A stretch of 64,000 nt of DNA from Flectonema sp. DT1601 (taxonomy: Eukaryota > Euglenozoa > Diplonemea > Diplonemida > Diplonemidae): assembly GCA_964019425.1 (NCBI GenBank), contig OZ025828.1:434001-498000 (forward strand), read 5' to 3'. The translations under genes were made by a program, and so were the position numbers. The notes below the pieces were generated by a model that saw nothing but the letters and a program-made list of their open reading frames with translations, did no database searches and had not been told where the DNA came from. This document shows, piece after piece, positions 40,413 through 54,042 of the stretch. The stretch's first letter is position 1. Each line of letters starts with the position of its first letter.

Positions 40413-41582
40413 TGGTCAGATTAACAGTTTTGTTTATTGTTTTACCTTATGGATGACGGTCTGTTGTCGTTCCCTTTCACTTTCCCTTTTTTTTTTTGCA
40501 GGTTTTTTTTCTCTCTATTCACTTCTTCTTTGATAGGAGGCGATGTACTTGTCTTCACAATTAAGTTGAAAATTCTTTTCATTCTTTTTTGTTTCTTTTC
40601 GATTTTTGTTTTTTAAATAAAACAAAATCTCTTAGTGTGTTAATCACTATTACCTCTGGAGCTTATTTAGTACTCCATTTGCACGCCATACTACTATGTT
40701 GAAATAGACCCCCGGTGTCACTCAAAACTAAAATTATTTACAATTTTTTTTTTTTTTTTTTTCTTCTCTTCCCCTCTCGTATTTTCTTTTTAATAATTTT
40801 CACCGACGATTCATATTGGAAAAAGAAAAAAAAAAAACAAACTCAATCAAAAAAAATTTCTTCCCGGCATCTTCGCTTCGGCGAAAAAAAAAAAAAAAAT
40901 AAAATAAAAATTCTTATCTACTTCCTCCTGTTCTGTCTTTTGTGAGAAAACTCGCGGATGTGACCAACCTAATTCCCCGCAGTGGACTTTGAGATTTCTG
41001 GAATGCTCGGCCAGCCTGCTATCAACCGCTCTCAAATTATTAATTTTGATTTTCTCTGAAGTGTTGTTGTTGTCGTTGTTGACTTCAAACTGATTAATTG
41101 GTTTGTAACATCGGCCAACCTTTATTGACTTTAGTTTTTGGGTTGAGCAGAAAGACACTATCACTCTTGTTCCTCCTCTGGTTCATAGCAGGGTCCCTTT
41201 TGCTATACAAAGCTTACGCTCTTTTTTTTTGATTACAAAAAAAAAAAAGTAGGGTTAAAAGAGGTTCCCTCGCCTCCTTTTTCCTCGTTTTCTAATTTTG
41301 TTTGGACTTGTGAAGTTTATTGGAATTTGTTCTTCACTTCGATTGCCAATAAAATACTGCTTTTTTTCTTTCTTCTTTCTTTCTTTTTATTTATTTATTT
41401 ATTTATTTGTTCTTGTCGATGTTGGACAGCCGTTTCTTGTTCCTTCTTCGTAGACTCTGGTATTATTACTTTTTACCCTACACGAAATTGCGTTTATTGT
41501 TCTGACAGTTATATTCGGTTCTTTGTCACTGAAATAGTTGACTGAGGAATGAATTGGTGTTGGCAGCGCGTGATTTAAAATT

Positions 41583-41618
<36 letters not shown>

Positions 41619-44600
41619 ATTACAAAGAAAAATTACATACCAAACTTGTAAGAAAAAAGCCTCTCTCCCTTCTCGGTTTCTTTTTTATAATTAAAAATTC
41701 TTATTATTATTATTATTATTATTTTTCTTTTTGTCATCTCTCTTCTTATTGTCTTCACTATTTTTCTGTTCGCCTCCTTTCTCGCGCAGAGCTTTGTTAG
41801 TGTCAAGAACTGTCAGTTGTTGATTATTTATTATTGGTCTACCTTCCCAGAGTGGTTATCCTCTTGCGATAAGAAAAAAAAAAAAAAAAAGAAAATAGTT
41901 TCAAAGATCTTTCTTTAAGTATTTGACTGTAGCCAATAAAGGGGTGTGAATTGCGTTCGTAGGAATGCCTTCGCTCTCTTTGCAGCATCTGTGAACCATT
42001 CCAATCCAAACAAGCGCACCACAGAAGCATCCAACAGCGAGCCGTCCTCCACTCCGTACGACACCAGTCGACTACCTGCTCGAAGCCGCGATCCTGCGAG
42101 AGAGAGCTCAATAAAGTCAGCATCGGTGCGCCTATTCTAACACCAGGGTCTGGCAGTTGTTTGAATCGTTTTTCTTTATGTCGATGAATGCACAAGGCAA
42201 GACGTGATAACCATTTTTATTCTTTTTTTTTTTCTTATTTTTCTCGTTTTTAACAAATTACATTTGTAGACTGGCTCACTGACAGAGTGACTCACTTATT
42301 TCGTAATTTTGTGTATTTTTGTTTTGTTTTTTCCTTATAAAAAAATTATGATGAATAAAATTGTTGTTCTTTTTTCAATTGTTAAAAAAAAACAACAAAA
42401 TTAGAAAATCAGATTTTAAATATGCTCATCAACTTACTGCGTGTGTTCAAGCATGCAGTGGGGTAGTCTGGGGTAGGTTTGACTTACCTGACTTCGATAA
42501 ATAAATAATAAAAGTAATCTGTTTAACCTTGGGCTTTATAAACCTAAACAAATCAAACTATACTCTTGGGTCGCATGAACTGACTCACCACGATTGGTGA
42601 ACGAGTCAAAAAATTGTGACTTGTCTTTAATGAAGTTTTTTTTTTTTTGTTCAAACGGGTCAAGCCAGTCAACAGGTGATTATTTTATCAGATTTTTTGT
42701 GGTGGTTTTTTTTTAATTCTTTTTTTTTTTTTAAATTTTTTTTCTTTTTTTTTTTTCTTCTTTTCTTTTATTCGCCAATCTTATAACGGAGAAAACAAAC
42801 TTCTTTACGATGCTATAAAGGCATTTTGTAGCCAATCGGGTAGCAACCCAGCAATTGGTTTTCAGCGTCGGAAGCTCTGTTTTCTTATTTTTTTTAGAAT
42901 TACCTCCTTTTTCCTTCTCCGGTTTCCCCCTTCTTTTCTTGACAATTTAATTACTATTTTTTATCTGTTACTTTATTGAAATAAATTATAATCTTAGTCT
43001 CGATTCCACAGCCCTTTGCTGAACCCTTTGACGTCTTTCAAGGAGGATAGCAGCTTTTAGGAAGCAACACGTAACATAAACTAACTTATTCTCTTTCCCT
43101 TGTTAATTTTTTAGTGATGTGAAGACAATCTGTACCGTGACGTCTTCGGAAAACTTCGGAAGCGGATACAGAATTAGGTTTTAGTGATGCGAATGGTCTC
43201 CCTCCTCCCTCCACTCCTCCTCTTTCTCCCTCTTATGGGACCTTACATGGCAACTAGGTTTTGCCAAACGCTATTTTACTTTCAAGTAACTCTCCTTCCC
43301 TCCCTCATGTGTTGTGAAGTAGATGTGTATCAACTCTTCGCCGTCATGTCACTCCCTCTCTCCTCATTTTATCATTAGCTGTGGCTTTAGTTTCCATGTT
43401 TCTGTGAACCCAATCAAGTTTGATTTATATAAGCTGTTGTCGTTTTCTTTTTTTTTTTAATAATTCTTTTTTTTTGAAAAAAAATATTGACAAACAGTAA
43501 AAGAAGAACTTTATCTTGAAAACCCCCCTCAGTCGAAAGCTTAAAACCGTAATCTGTGATCTGACTTTACAGAAATGATTTCGGTCTTACTCCTTTGTAT
43601 GTTAAGCTTTTTACTGAGACATTTTAAAAAAAGAAAAAAAAAACATTTGAAAAAAAAATATATCAAAATGAAAAAAAAAAAAACAATTACGTAGCGTACT
43701 GTTAGATTCTCGATCTTGAACCTTCAAGTTGTCCATCAACGGTAACGAGAGAAAATATTATTTTTTTTTCTTTCGATGTTTTTCACTTGCAATAGAAAAA
43801 AAAAAGTAATTCCGCCTCCATAAGTTGCCTAATAGTTTTCAACCAAACACCAAACGGATAGTTCCCTTTTCCTCATTTTAGAAAGCAACAAACCAAAGGT
43901 CTCTGTCAAGCATGTGCATCTTCGTCCGGTTTTTTACATTCCTGTGGACGAAACGCTAATGCCTTAGCAGACTTTAAATCAGTGCGCTGTTGATTTTTCT
44001 TTGTTTTGTTTGTTTTTTTTTGAGGATGCCTGCAGCATACGCGGTGTGATGGATGTTTACTTATTGGTCATCACAGTAGAATATTTTATAGAGAGGCGTT
44101 ACTTATTATTATTTGTGTGGTAAAATAACATTATAAAAGTATTCTGTTTACCACCTGTTGGGTCTACTACGACTCCTCTTTGCGAGTTATATTTTTTCTC
44201 TTTTCTTTTTTTTTAAAATTATTGATTGAATGAGTATTGTCGTTAAGCTCATCAAGTGTCTCACAGAATGAGAGAGGGAATAAAAAAAAAAACAAAAATC
44301 CCTCCCACATGGGTAGCATTACCTTTAGCCAACTGAGTAATTACTAAGTTCAAACAGTTAGCCGCCCACACGTTCACAAAATATATTTATATCGTTGTGA
44401 ATGCTCGAGACAAATATCTTTCCATCCCACACAACACAAACACACCAGCCTTAATTACATTATTTTAATACTTTTTTTTTTTGTTTTGTTTTTAATAATT
44501 AACTTACTCTGTTGGATTTATCTAACATTTCATCGTTAGTGAGGATGACTTTTCCTGGAGCACTTCATTGCTGTTTGTGTTCTCATCCTCGTTGTCGTTG

Positions 44601-47600
44601 TTTTGTTAATGCTGGGTACTTTGCAACAGTCTTCCGTTCCTTTTTTTTGATGCTCTCATCCCATGTAAAAGAAAAAAGAAAATGTATTTGTTATCTTGAG
44701 GAGAGTATATGTATCAATGCATATTATATTAGGTCAGGTTAGTGAATGCTGGAAGTGGTTCGTATCGTTTCTAGTTTTTTAATATTGCTCTAATTTCTAG
44801 GTTGCTTATTATTATTATTATTATTTCGCGGACACATTACTTATTCGATTCTTGATTTCCTTAATGGGAAATCACATCAGTTAATCGTTTGTTTTTTTCA
44901 TCGTCTCGGGGGTCTACGGGTCTTACTGCCAAATGTGAGTTCGTTTCTTACAGTTCGTTGTTGATGTGAGCCCAGATACTCTCTCAGTTTTGGAGTTTGG
45001 TTATTCATCCAGCCCTTCTTTAGAAAGTGATGTCTACTTTTTTTTTACAACCCTACTATTTTTCTCTGTGTTGCGCAATCTTTTGTAAAATCTTCGGTTT
45101 AAAAAGAAAAAAAAAAAGAGATTTCAGTTCGCCGGTGAGAGTCTTGTTGATGTTTTTGTGACTTTCCTGGAACTTGATTTTTTTTTTTCTTCCCTCTGAC
45201 TTGTGCGAAAAAAACAAAAAAACAAAAAAATCTGATTCATTTATTCCCCTTCAGAGAAGTCTCAGCAACGTATGTTGTGGTAGTACTCTCGTCGCAGAAG
45301 GAAAAAAAACAAAAAAACAAAAAAAGAAAATGCGGCCCATTATGGCTGGTGTTGCATGTACTATTTTCTATTCTTTCCTAACAATTCTTTATCCAATACA
45401 ACCAAACAAACTGGTAGCAGTACCAGAGTGTAACACATTATTTATAATTTAAGCTATATCTATTCTGAAATGAAGCCAACATCTTCTGTCATAGTTCTGG
45501 GTTTTAACCTTATTATTATGTCTTTTGGAGTTTTTTTTTTATAATGTTTGTTACTATTTTTACATTGTGTTAAAAAAAAAAATTATTTTTTTTAGTTTTC
45601 CCTCTTCCTGAGAGGATAGAAAGGACCAGATTTTAGTGAAGTATTCTTGTACTGCATTCAGGGTCTTGTTCTTATCTTTTAGAAAGCAATAAAAAAATTG
45701 ATGAGTGAGATTTTTTAGTATGTTGTGTTGTTCTGGAAGTCCTTACAACACAGACATCAATTGTATTTTTTTGATTGGGTTTCATTACCGTCTCTAGTCC
45801 ATTTTCCCCTCTCTTTGTGCGATGCAAGAAAATTTCTTAAATTTCATAAGGTAACAATAATGGTATTATGGTATTATAACACCAAAAAAATAAAGAAACC
45901 AAAAAAAAAAAAAATGTGCATCGCGTTTGTCCATCTGATTTGTGTTGGGGATCTTTAGTCAACTTTGCTTGACTACATCCGCTCTTCATGTCACATGTGT
46001 GGTGAGTGTATTGTGTTATATCATTTTTATTTGCGACATGCACAAACTCTCACTCATTATTTCAATTTTTTTTTTTTTTTTTTTTTAAATTTATGTTTTT
46101 GGTTGTCTGATTCGAAATCGATACTTCTCATGTTATCTGTTCGCATATTATTTTGCATCCGTGTCTTTTTATACTCTCTTCTAGTAATCAACAGTGTCTT
46201 TGGAAAAGAGTGCGCGTCTTGTGCGCCAGTTGTCTGATATTTGTATCATTGGTTATATTATTGTGTATGTTGTCGAAAATTTAAAAAAAAAAAAAAATAA
46301 TAATAATTCTTATCATTTGTGTTGGGATTGGTTGAAACTTTTATCAGGCTTTTTATGTGACCTTATTTTTGTTATTATGGTTTTTTTTAAAAAAAACAAA
46401 AAAAAAAAGGGGAGGGGGGTTTTTTTTTTTAGGATTTCCGGTCTTTCAGTTGAAAGTTATTTTGATTTTTCATCTCGGAAAACTCCTTCCCCTGGTAACG
46501 TTATCTTTCCTCAGGTTTTCATCATGTCCGTAGAAAAGACATATTTGTGTATTTTATTCGTTCTGTTCATCAGTTATTTTTTGACCTTCCTGTGTGGACC
46601 AATTTGCTCAGGAAACGTTCTTTACTGCTGTCGAATGATTATTTTTACTACTGTGCGTTTGTCATAAAATTACTGTGCAATGACCTCTCCCATAGTTCCT
46701 TTTATTGTCTCTCTTCGGTAGTTCTTTTTTACTCCTTACAGAGAGTTGTTATGTCTATTTTCCTCTCTTCTGCACACTGTTGTAGACGAGGGTAAAACAG
46801 GACCGAGAAAAATTCTTTTTTCCTTGTCATCACCAAGCGAAAAGTCTCATGATGTCTCCGAGATTTTTCTTGGAGTTATCCATGTGCGGGAATAATTCTT
46901 TTGTGATACTGTAATTCTCTAGTGTTGGATTCCCAAACTCAAAAACAGAGAAGGAATCTTTTTTTCCAAACTGAAGTTGAGGTTGCAGTGTTGAAAAAGT
47001 TACTTTATTTTTTTTCCTTCTATAGGTACATTCAATTTTATTCTTTTTAAAAAATCAATCATTGTGTTGTTACCAATATTGTTAATCAATGATTTCCTTT
47101 TTTTTGGTTTTTGCTACATATTTCCCCCTTCTCAGTCTCCAAGTTGCTTTATATTTAATCATAGTATCAAGTTACCCCCTCTCTGTAACCCCTCCAAGGA
47201 ATGAACCCTTAATCAACTGTATCACGATGTTTAATTTAGTTAACATTGATACAAGACATATGTTTATATCATTATAAATGTACTCAAAACATTTCGCGTC
47301 TCCCTTTCCAAAAGATTACATTTGAGAAGGTTTCTCATTTGTCTTCTTCTCCCGTTTCATTTTTTTTTGTTTGTTTTTACATTGTTTCTCTTTGTGGTAT
47401 TTCACCCTCCATTTTCTTTTAGAAAAAAAAACAGGGATCTGGTGATACTGTGGCTCTGGATGTTCTATCCGAAATCAATCTGTAAGAATTGGTTTTATTC
47501 AAACCAACACTTTTCCCCCTTTCCAATTACCCTTGACAACATCTTCTGGTCAATACGACAGAATATGTTTTTTTTTTGTTTTCTAAAAGTTATTATTGTT

Positions 47601-48356
47601 TTTATATTGTCAAAATTTTTACCCCCTTTTTTTTCTTTTTTAACTTCTTTCTTTTTTAACTGTCGGAACTATACATGTATGAGCGAATGTTGTTATTGTT
47701 GACACCATTCATTTAGTCACGTGTACGTTAACAAATCAAACCGCCTGATCATATTGTTTGCAAAAGTTAGGACAATACGAAAAGTCATCACGTGTTTGTT
47801 TTACGTTTTTTTTCTTTTTTCTTTTTTTTTTTTTCTTTCTTCTTCTCTCTTTTCCCCCCATTTTTTTTTAGAAATAAAAATACGAACTTGGTGAATAACG
47901 TTATATAAATCATTTCTTATTCAGATCGTAAGTGTGCTGAAATGTTTGAGTCCCCCAGTGGCTTCTTGTACCTCTTTCGCAACGTAAGTTCACGGTAACT
48001 GAAGCCTCTCTCTCTTGTGAACATAAATCGCAAATAAACTTACGTGTGCCGAGTCAGAGTGACATACACGCACCGTTTTGAAGAGAATTCGTGTTTTGAA
48101 AACTCTGCAAATTTGTTTTTGTTCCGCTAGTTCTTACGGAGGAACTGTTCTTCTTGAAAGACAGCAATATTTGATTTTTTTTTTTTTTTTAAAATTATTT
48201 TTTTTAAATTTTCCTTGCTTCTTCGATGTTTTTTCATTCTTTTTTAATTTCTTAATAACAAATAAATAATTCTTTTTTTTTTATCTCCCCCCCCTAACTG
48301 CTTTTTCCCCCCGCGCCTTTATACATATTTCCTTTGTCAAATCATTTACTGAGGCG
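40413..48356. other. T-rich gene desert, part 3
   Basis: No convincing gene. Features seen: (TTAT)n at 41383-41405, (TTA)n at 41700-41725, and T-runs over 20 at 41583-41615, 46064-46086 and elsewhere. A GC-richer island at about 41940-42160 stands out but neither strand gives a recognisable protein; it may be an old retroelement remnant. Confidence 0.6.
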
Positions 48357-49168
48357 ATGGTAAATCAGAGCGGGTATTCAGATGACTTTTTTTTAAGATA
48401 CCGCACGGAAGTAGTAAATAATATTACAAGCCTGAGAGGGAATAATCTTCGAAATAGTGAACTGGAAATGATACAGGCTTTGTTTAAGGTAATTTTTTGC
48501 CATTTTTCACTACCTTTCCAGTATGGTACACAAACGTAGTCACAGATTTCCTTCCAATACTTTTTTTTTTTTTATATAAAAAAAAAAAAAAAAGTCCTTT
48601 TATCAACTTCCCCATCTTCCGGTATTTTTCATTTCCATTTTCAATTTTTATCAGCAGAGCCTATTTGGCTCTTTTGACATGATTAAATAAAGAAAGGAGA
48701 AGAGGTTTCTTTTCTTCTTTTTATTCATAGACCTATTTTTTTAAAACCTTTTTTTTGCGTCTCAAACGTATCAGTCTCTAACACAAAGTGCAGATGAGAC
48801 AAATTCCAGTGGTTCAAGCAAGTGATGGCGGGATAGCTTGACTTGACTTCTGAAAAACAAAAAAAGACAAACAAAAAAAAAATAAAAGAAAAAAAAGAGA
48901 ACGAACTATCCAGATGAACCAATTTTTTTTTTTTTTTTTTTTATCCTTATAGTGCAATCCTATTCTGATTTGCTCTTTTTTCCCGCTAGTATCCAAACCC
49001 CCCTCCGTATCGCCACCCGAGTGTAGAACAGGTACCCTACTTATTCTATCATACTCGCTTAAGTTTATTGAAAATAATTGTACGGCATACTAATAATTAT
49101 TTATATAACAGGTGAAAACTTGGGATGGGCTCTCTCACTGCAGTATCCCCAAAGAGCTATCTCTTTGA
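48357..49168 (+). CDS. Possible small three-exon gene
   Basis: Exon 1 (48357-48488, 44 codons from ATG) ends at a GT donor. Exon 2 (48990-49031, 14 codons) lies between a pyrimidine tract plus AG and a GTACCC donor. Exon 3 (49112-49168) follows TATATAACAG and ends in TGA. All junctions are phase 0, giving 76 residues. The middle reads ELEMIQALFK / YPNPPPYRHPSVEQ / VKTWDGLSH, faintly like helices 1-3 of a homeodomain (the LxxxF...YP...QVKxW pattern) but too short and lacking the WFxNRR core. It ends 130 bp before UDP-glucose dehydrogenase. The frame and splice agreement is suggestive, not proof. Confidence 0.35.
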
Positions 49169-49297
49169 GTATTTAGGACAAGTCTGGTATTGCTGTATCC
49201 TCCTAGAGGGCTCGAAAAGTAAAACTCAACTACTGCTTGTTTGATATCCTTCACTGAACTCTATTCATAAACTTATTTATTAGAATCCACAGCAGAG

Positions 49298-50970
49298 ATG
49301 ACGGATTTCAAGCTGAGAGTTGTTTGTCTGGGTGCTGGGTATGTCGGTGGTCCAACCATGGCCGTAATCGCTCTTAAGGTATGCATCATAAATAGCTGAC
49401 TGAATACTATTTAAAAACAAAACAAAACAAAACAAACATCCTTTTTATCAACATCAGTGTCCTCATGTAGAAGTTAAAGTCGTCGACTTAAACGCCGAGA
49501 GGATAGCAGCATGGAACAGTGAAGAGCTACCTGTATATGAGCCAGGGCTGTATGATGTAGTGAAGGCTGTTCGTGGGAAGTATGTTTGATGAAATTATTT
49601 CGGTAAAAAAAAAAAAAAAAAAAACCAAACAAAACAGAAATCTCTTCTTTGAAGTTCTCAGCGATAACGACAAGTCATCGATCCGTAATGCCGATGTCAT
49701 TTATATTTCAGTTAACACCCCAACGAAAACGAAGGGAATTGGAAAGGGAAAGGCTGCTGATTTAAAATGGATCGAAGCAGCAGCAAGAATGATTGGAACT
49801 GAAGTCACTGAAGGTCACAAAATAATAGTTGAAAAGTCAACAGTTCCTGTAAAGTGTAGCAGCGCTATAAAAACAATTCTTACAGCGCAGAAGTCTTCAG
49901 CGACGTTTTCGATATTATCAAACCCGGAATTTCTAGCTGAAGGCACAGCAATAAAGGACCTAATGAGCCCGGACAGAGTGTTAGTTGGAGCTTCTCCAGA
50001 TCCGAAAGGAATAGAATCTCTGAACACACTCGTCGATATGTACGCGAATTGGGTACCAAGAGATAAGATTATCACAACTAATTTATGGTCGTCAGAATTA
50101 AGCAAACTCGTATCTAATGCGATGTTAGCACAGAGAGTATCTTCAATAAATGCAATCAGCGCTGTATGTGAAGCCACTGGTGCCAACGTTAAAGAAGTCT
50201 CTCGTGCGATTGGATACGATTCTCGAATCGGTCCAAAATTTTTAAAAGCATCCGTTGGATTTGGTGGTTCTTGTTTTCAAAAAGATATATTAAACCTCGT
50301 CTACTTGGCTACTCAATTAGGACTTCCTGAAGTTGCTGCTTATTGGGAAAGTGTAATAAAAATAAATGATTGGCAACGTCGTAGATTTACCCAAAAAATG
50401 ATACAAACAATGTTCGACACCGTCAGTAATAAACAAATTGCTATTCTGGGATTTGCGTTTAAAGAAGACACTGGCGACACTAGAGAGTCGTCAGCTATTC
50501 CTGTTTGTTGTACTTTATTAGAGGAAGGTGCGAATTTGGAAATCTACGATCCTAAAGTTCCAAAACAACAAATCTTCGATGACCTTACCGCTCACGGTTG
50601 TGGAGACAAACTCTCACAAGTAACAGTTAGATCATCGGCATTGGAAGCGATTGATGGTGCTCACAGTATTGCTGTACTTACTCAATGGTCTGAGTTTATT
50701 GATCTTGATTGGGAGCTCATCGTAACAAAAATTAAACGTCCTCAACTGCTATTCGATGGACGTAACTTTCTCCCTCATGAGAATCTACACGCACTTGGAT
50801 TCAATGTTTTTAGTATCGGAAGACCACCTCTTCGTACCAAAACACACCCGACATCTGCAGGTGTTGCTGGCTTTCCGTTCGAGCCAGCTAAACTATCGGC
50901 CACCGTCAAGCTACTTAATGAAGACACCGGTTCTGGAAAATCGACTCCTAGAGGTGTATCCCCTCGTTAA
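49298..50970 (+). CDS. UGDH: UDP-glucose 6-dehydrogenase, three exons
   Basis: Exons 49298-49378, 49458-49579 and 49638-50970 join to 511 residues (human enzyme 494). The introns are short (79 and 58 nt) GT..AG. It oxidises UDP-glucose to UDP-glucuronate with two NAD+ in the cytosol, the precursor for glycosaminoglycans and other uronates. The N-terminus has the Rossmann motif [11 protein letters not shown]; exon 2 reads ELPVYEPGL; exon 3 has [11 protein letters not shown], the STVPV segment, [11 protein letters not shown], and the catalytic Cys in [10 protein letters not shown] (about residue 280; human Cys276). [14 protein letters not shown] and the C-terminal NAD/UDP-binding half follow. 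The frame shown without exons 1-2 begins inside the second intron, so the spliced model is clearly better. Looks functional. Confidence 0.95.
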
Positions 50971-51680
50971 ATTGGACTCTAAAATTGCAATCGTACAGTG
51001 AAACACTATTATCGAATTGTTGTTGTTTTGTCCATTAATCTTCGAAATATTATTTTTTTTTTTTAAAAAAATCGTTTTTTTTGTTCAGTGTGTGTTCATT
51101 AGTTTTTCTTTCTTTCTAACGTTCCTTCTTGGAGGTTTTTTTTAAAAAAAAAAAAAAAAAATCTCTGATAGCAAAGATAATTCATTTCAATTGCTACGGT
51201 TCACTACAAATTCTTTATCTGATTCGAATAACTCGTCCTTTTCTATCCCGCAGTCCAACCAGACAATAACCCTGCATAAGATAGGAGTCTGGATTGTGGG
51301 TAGGGTAATTTTTTTTTTTTTTTTTAAGAATCGTTTCCCTTTAAAAAAAAAAACACCCCTCCTCTGAGATTAATAAGGAAAACAATAGAAAACAATAAAA
51401 TAATTAATTAAAAAGTAGTTTTTGTTTTTGTGATTGATGATAAAAAGTAATTACCATGACAGGATAATGGTCTGAAAGAAAGATTGCTTTTAATCTTATC
51501 CCGAAACCAACTTGTTTGTTGTCCTACGAAATTTTACTTTTTTTTTTTTTTTTTTTTTTGATAATTATTACTACTAACAGCTACTGTAGTTTTAATGTGT
51601 GAAAGTAGTAGTTCTGTCACGATCTCGATAAACTATTTATTATAAATCATCTCCTCAACAGCTTCCGAAAATTTAGTAAA
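50971..51680. other. Intergenic, UGDH to cyclophilin
   Basis: T-runs near 51050, 51313 and 51538. A 65-bp stretch at 51463-51533 (GGTCTGAAAGAAAGATT ... TTGTTTGTTGTCCTACGA) recurs diverged at 53650-53715, so a small dispersed repeat is present. No gene. Confidence 0.6.
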
Positions 51681-52534
51681 ATGACTCGTCGCGGACCGAT
51701 CCGCAACCGCAGCAACAATCTGCTGCTGGTGGTATTAGTGGGCATGGTATTTTCCTATTGGCTCTTTTTGAAGAATTCTCAGGGTGCGAATTTGGCGAAA
51801 ATGAGAGAAAAGTGGGCTCATGATGACCAAGAAGAAATCAATGCGGAACAAAAAGAAATTGAAGACCAGCAGATGATTGAAAAGGAAAAACAAATTGCAA
51901 TCGAAAACAGCAAACCGAAAGTAGTTAAAAGAAAGACCGTAATCACAATGGAATTGGACTACAAGGCCGCCTCTGGTCAAAATGCGAAAATTGTTATTGA
52001 CATGTGGAAGGACGTAGCTCCAATTACCGCAGCTAATTTTATAGCTCTGGTACGGGCTGACTTCTTCGACAAAGATGGTCATTTTTACCGAGCTGAGAAA
52101 GACTTTCTTTTGCAGGGAGGAATTCGTCCTAAAAGCAGATTTGAAAAACCTAAGAAAAATCTCTATGGACCAATTAAGTTAGAGGCAAACTACCACAATG
52201 AAAGAGGAACTATTGCCATGGCTCGTACTACTGTATGCATTCTTTCATATCCATTAGTGTTTTGTAATAAAATAATAATAATTATAATAATAATATCACA
52301 CAGGGATCTGATACCGCAACGACGGAGTTTTTTATAAATTTATCTGATAATCCTGGGTTGGATGCTAAGGCATCAGAACCAGGTAAATCAGGTTATGCTG
52401 TGTTTGGAAAAGTTAGAGAGGGGATGGACATCATTGATGAAATATCACAATTAAAAATAACTCATTCAGATGGACTTAAGATCCTTGACTCCCCAATCAC
52501 AATCCTCTCTGCGGTAGCAAAAACTTATGACTGA
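51681..52534 (+). CDS. Membrane-anchored cyclophilin-type peptidyl-prolyl isomerase, two exons
   Basis: Exons 51681-52232 and 52304-52534 (71-nt intron, phase 0) give 260 residues. The intron contains an (ATA)n stretch and ends ATCACACAG. A hydrophobic segment (about 14-30) after a basic start predicts a type II membrane or secretory-pathway anchor; a charged coiled coil (42-78) links it to the isomerase domain (86-258). The active-site Arg137, Phe142 and Gln145 are kept in HFYRAEKDFLLQGG, and GTIAMARTT/GSDTATTEFFIN crosses the splice. The usual Trp of cyclosporin-binding cyclophilins is not apparent. It likely assists protein folding in the ER or Golgi lumen. Confidence 0.9.
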
Positions 52535-53990
52535 AACTATAGCCAGCTGTTACACAAGACGTCAAAGTTCGTTACTGTTGCCTGAAGTGCTTTAAGGTAA
52601 ACATGCACACTTTAATAATGTGTTGGACACAGAGAAGTATTTTTTTTTTTTTTTTTTTTTTTTACGTTTACGTTTCGTGCACAAGATGCTGAGACTACTT
52701 TGATGAGAATCAATACAACTTTTTAATTTATGAGGGTTTTTTTTTTTTCGTTGGTTTTTTTTTTTTTTTTTTTTTTATTTCTTGGTTTTCCCCCTTAAAA
52801 TGTATTTTTCCTTTTACTTTTTCTAAGCGTACCCTTACTTTGATTAACAACTACTAATATTTTGTCAAGTACTTGATATTAATTTTGTTTTTGGTCCGTC
52901 GCAGTTATGACCTTAAACTGACTGCAGTCTTACCGGATCCTTTTTGTTTTCATTTCTTGCAGAGTGATATGGCTATGTGCTGCCCAATTTTTGTGGTACT
53001 TTTCTAAAGCTTTCGGAAGCCTGCGGTATAATTATAATGCTTTGGGCAACTGGAGGTGAATGTGGGCATTATGGCACATATGGTCGTATTATAAGGAATG
53101 ATGTTGTATATGGAACAAAGAGGATTTTTTATTATTTCACCTTCTCCCTCCACCCCCAGACCATTTCTTGTTTTCTTTAGTTGTTTTCAACCTGTTAGCC
53201 TCTGGGTGAGGTGGGAGCTGGAAGTCGATCACTTCCAGCCAAAAGCTATAAAACTGCAATCTTCGCGATTGGGTCGTTACTGATGCGGGCTACCCAGACC
53301 CCTCGTAGTCATCAGTGCTGTATTTTGCTAACTAACTAGCCAACTAATGTTACCCATGTGCCGAAAACAGCGTCTTTGTACGTCTGGTGGTGCCATAAGA
53401 CTCAGACACATCTGTTGGATCTGATCATGAGTAGACCTTTTTATTTTATTATTATTCATCCCCTCCATAAGCATAACTCAGCACCACTCATTAGTTGGTA
53501 TCCCGCGTTCATTGCTATTTATAGGGGGACTGTGTTAAATGGTAAAAGAACCCTTTGCTGAGAAGGGCAAACGCGATGAGTAGGACAGGCCTGACACCGA
53601 AGTGTCCCCCTTGCTTTCTTCGCTGAAGAGGGCGCTGGGTAAGGGGAATGGTCCGAAGAAAGATTTTTTAATTTTAGCCCGAAACCAACCATTATTTGTT
53701 TGTTGTCCTACGAGTTTTTGCATTTGATTTTTTTTTGATGATTGACTGATTATTATTAATACTAATTAATTAGTTGTCAAAGTTTCACCCCCTCCTTTCC
53801 TCGGTCTTTGACCGTCCTACCAACCCCAGCCCTGATCAACTTAATTCTGAAGTAGTGTGGTATTCTACCACAGCGATGGTAATCTTACCCCCTGGGGTGT
53901 TCGATACCGAGCCTCGACTAAATTATTAGGATGTACCGCAATTTAAAATTAAAGAAAAAAAAAAATAGTTACGCAACTGGAAAGAGTGCA

Positions 53991-54042
<52 letters not shown>

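Noticed and set aside
41839-42195. Protein gene in the GC-richer island
   Set aside because: Both strands give open stretches but none with recognisable domains or splice logic; kept only as a note in the desert entry.
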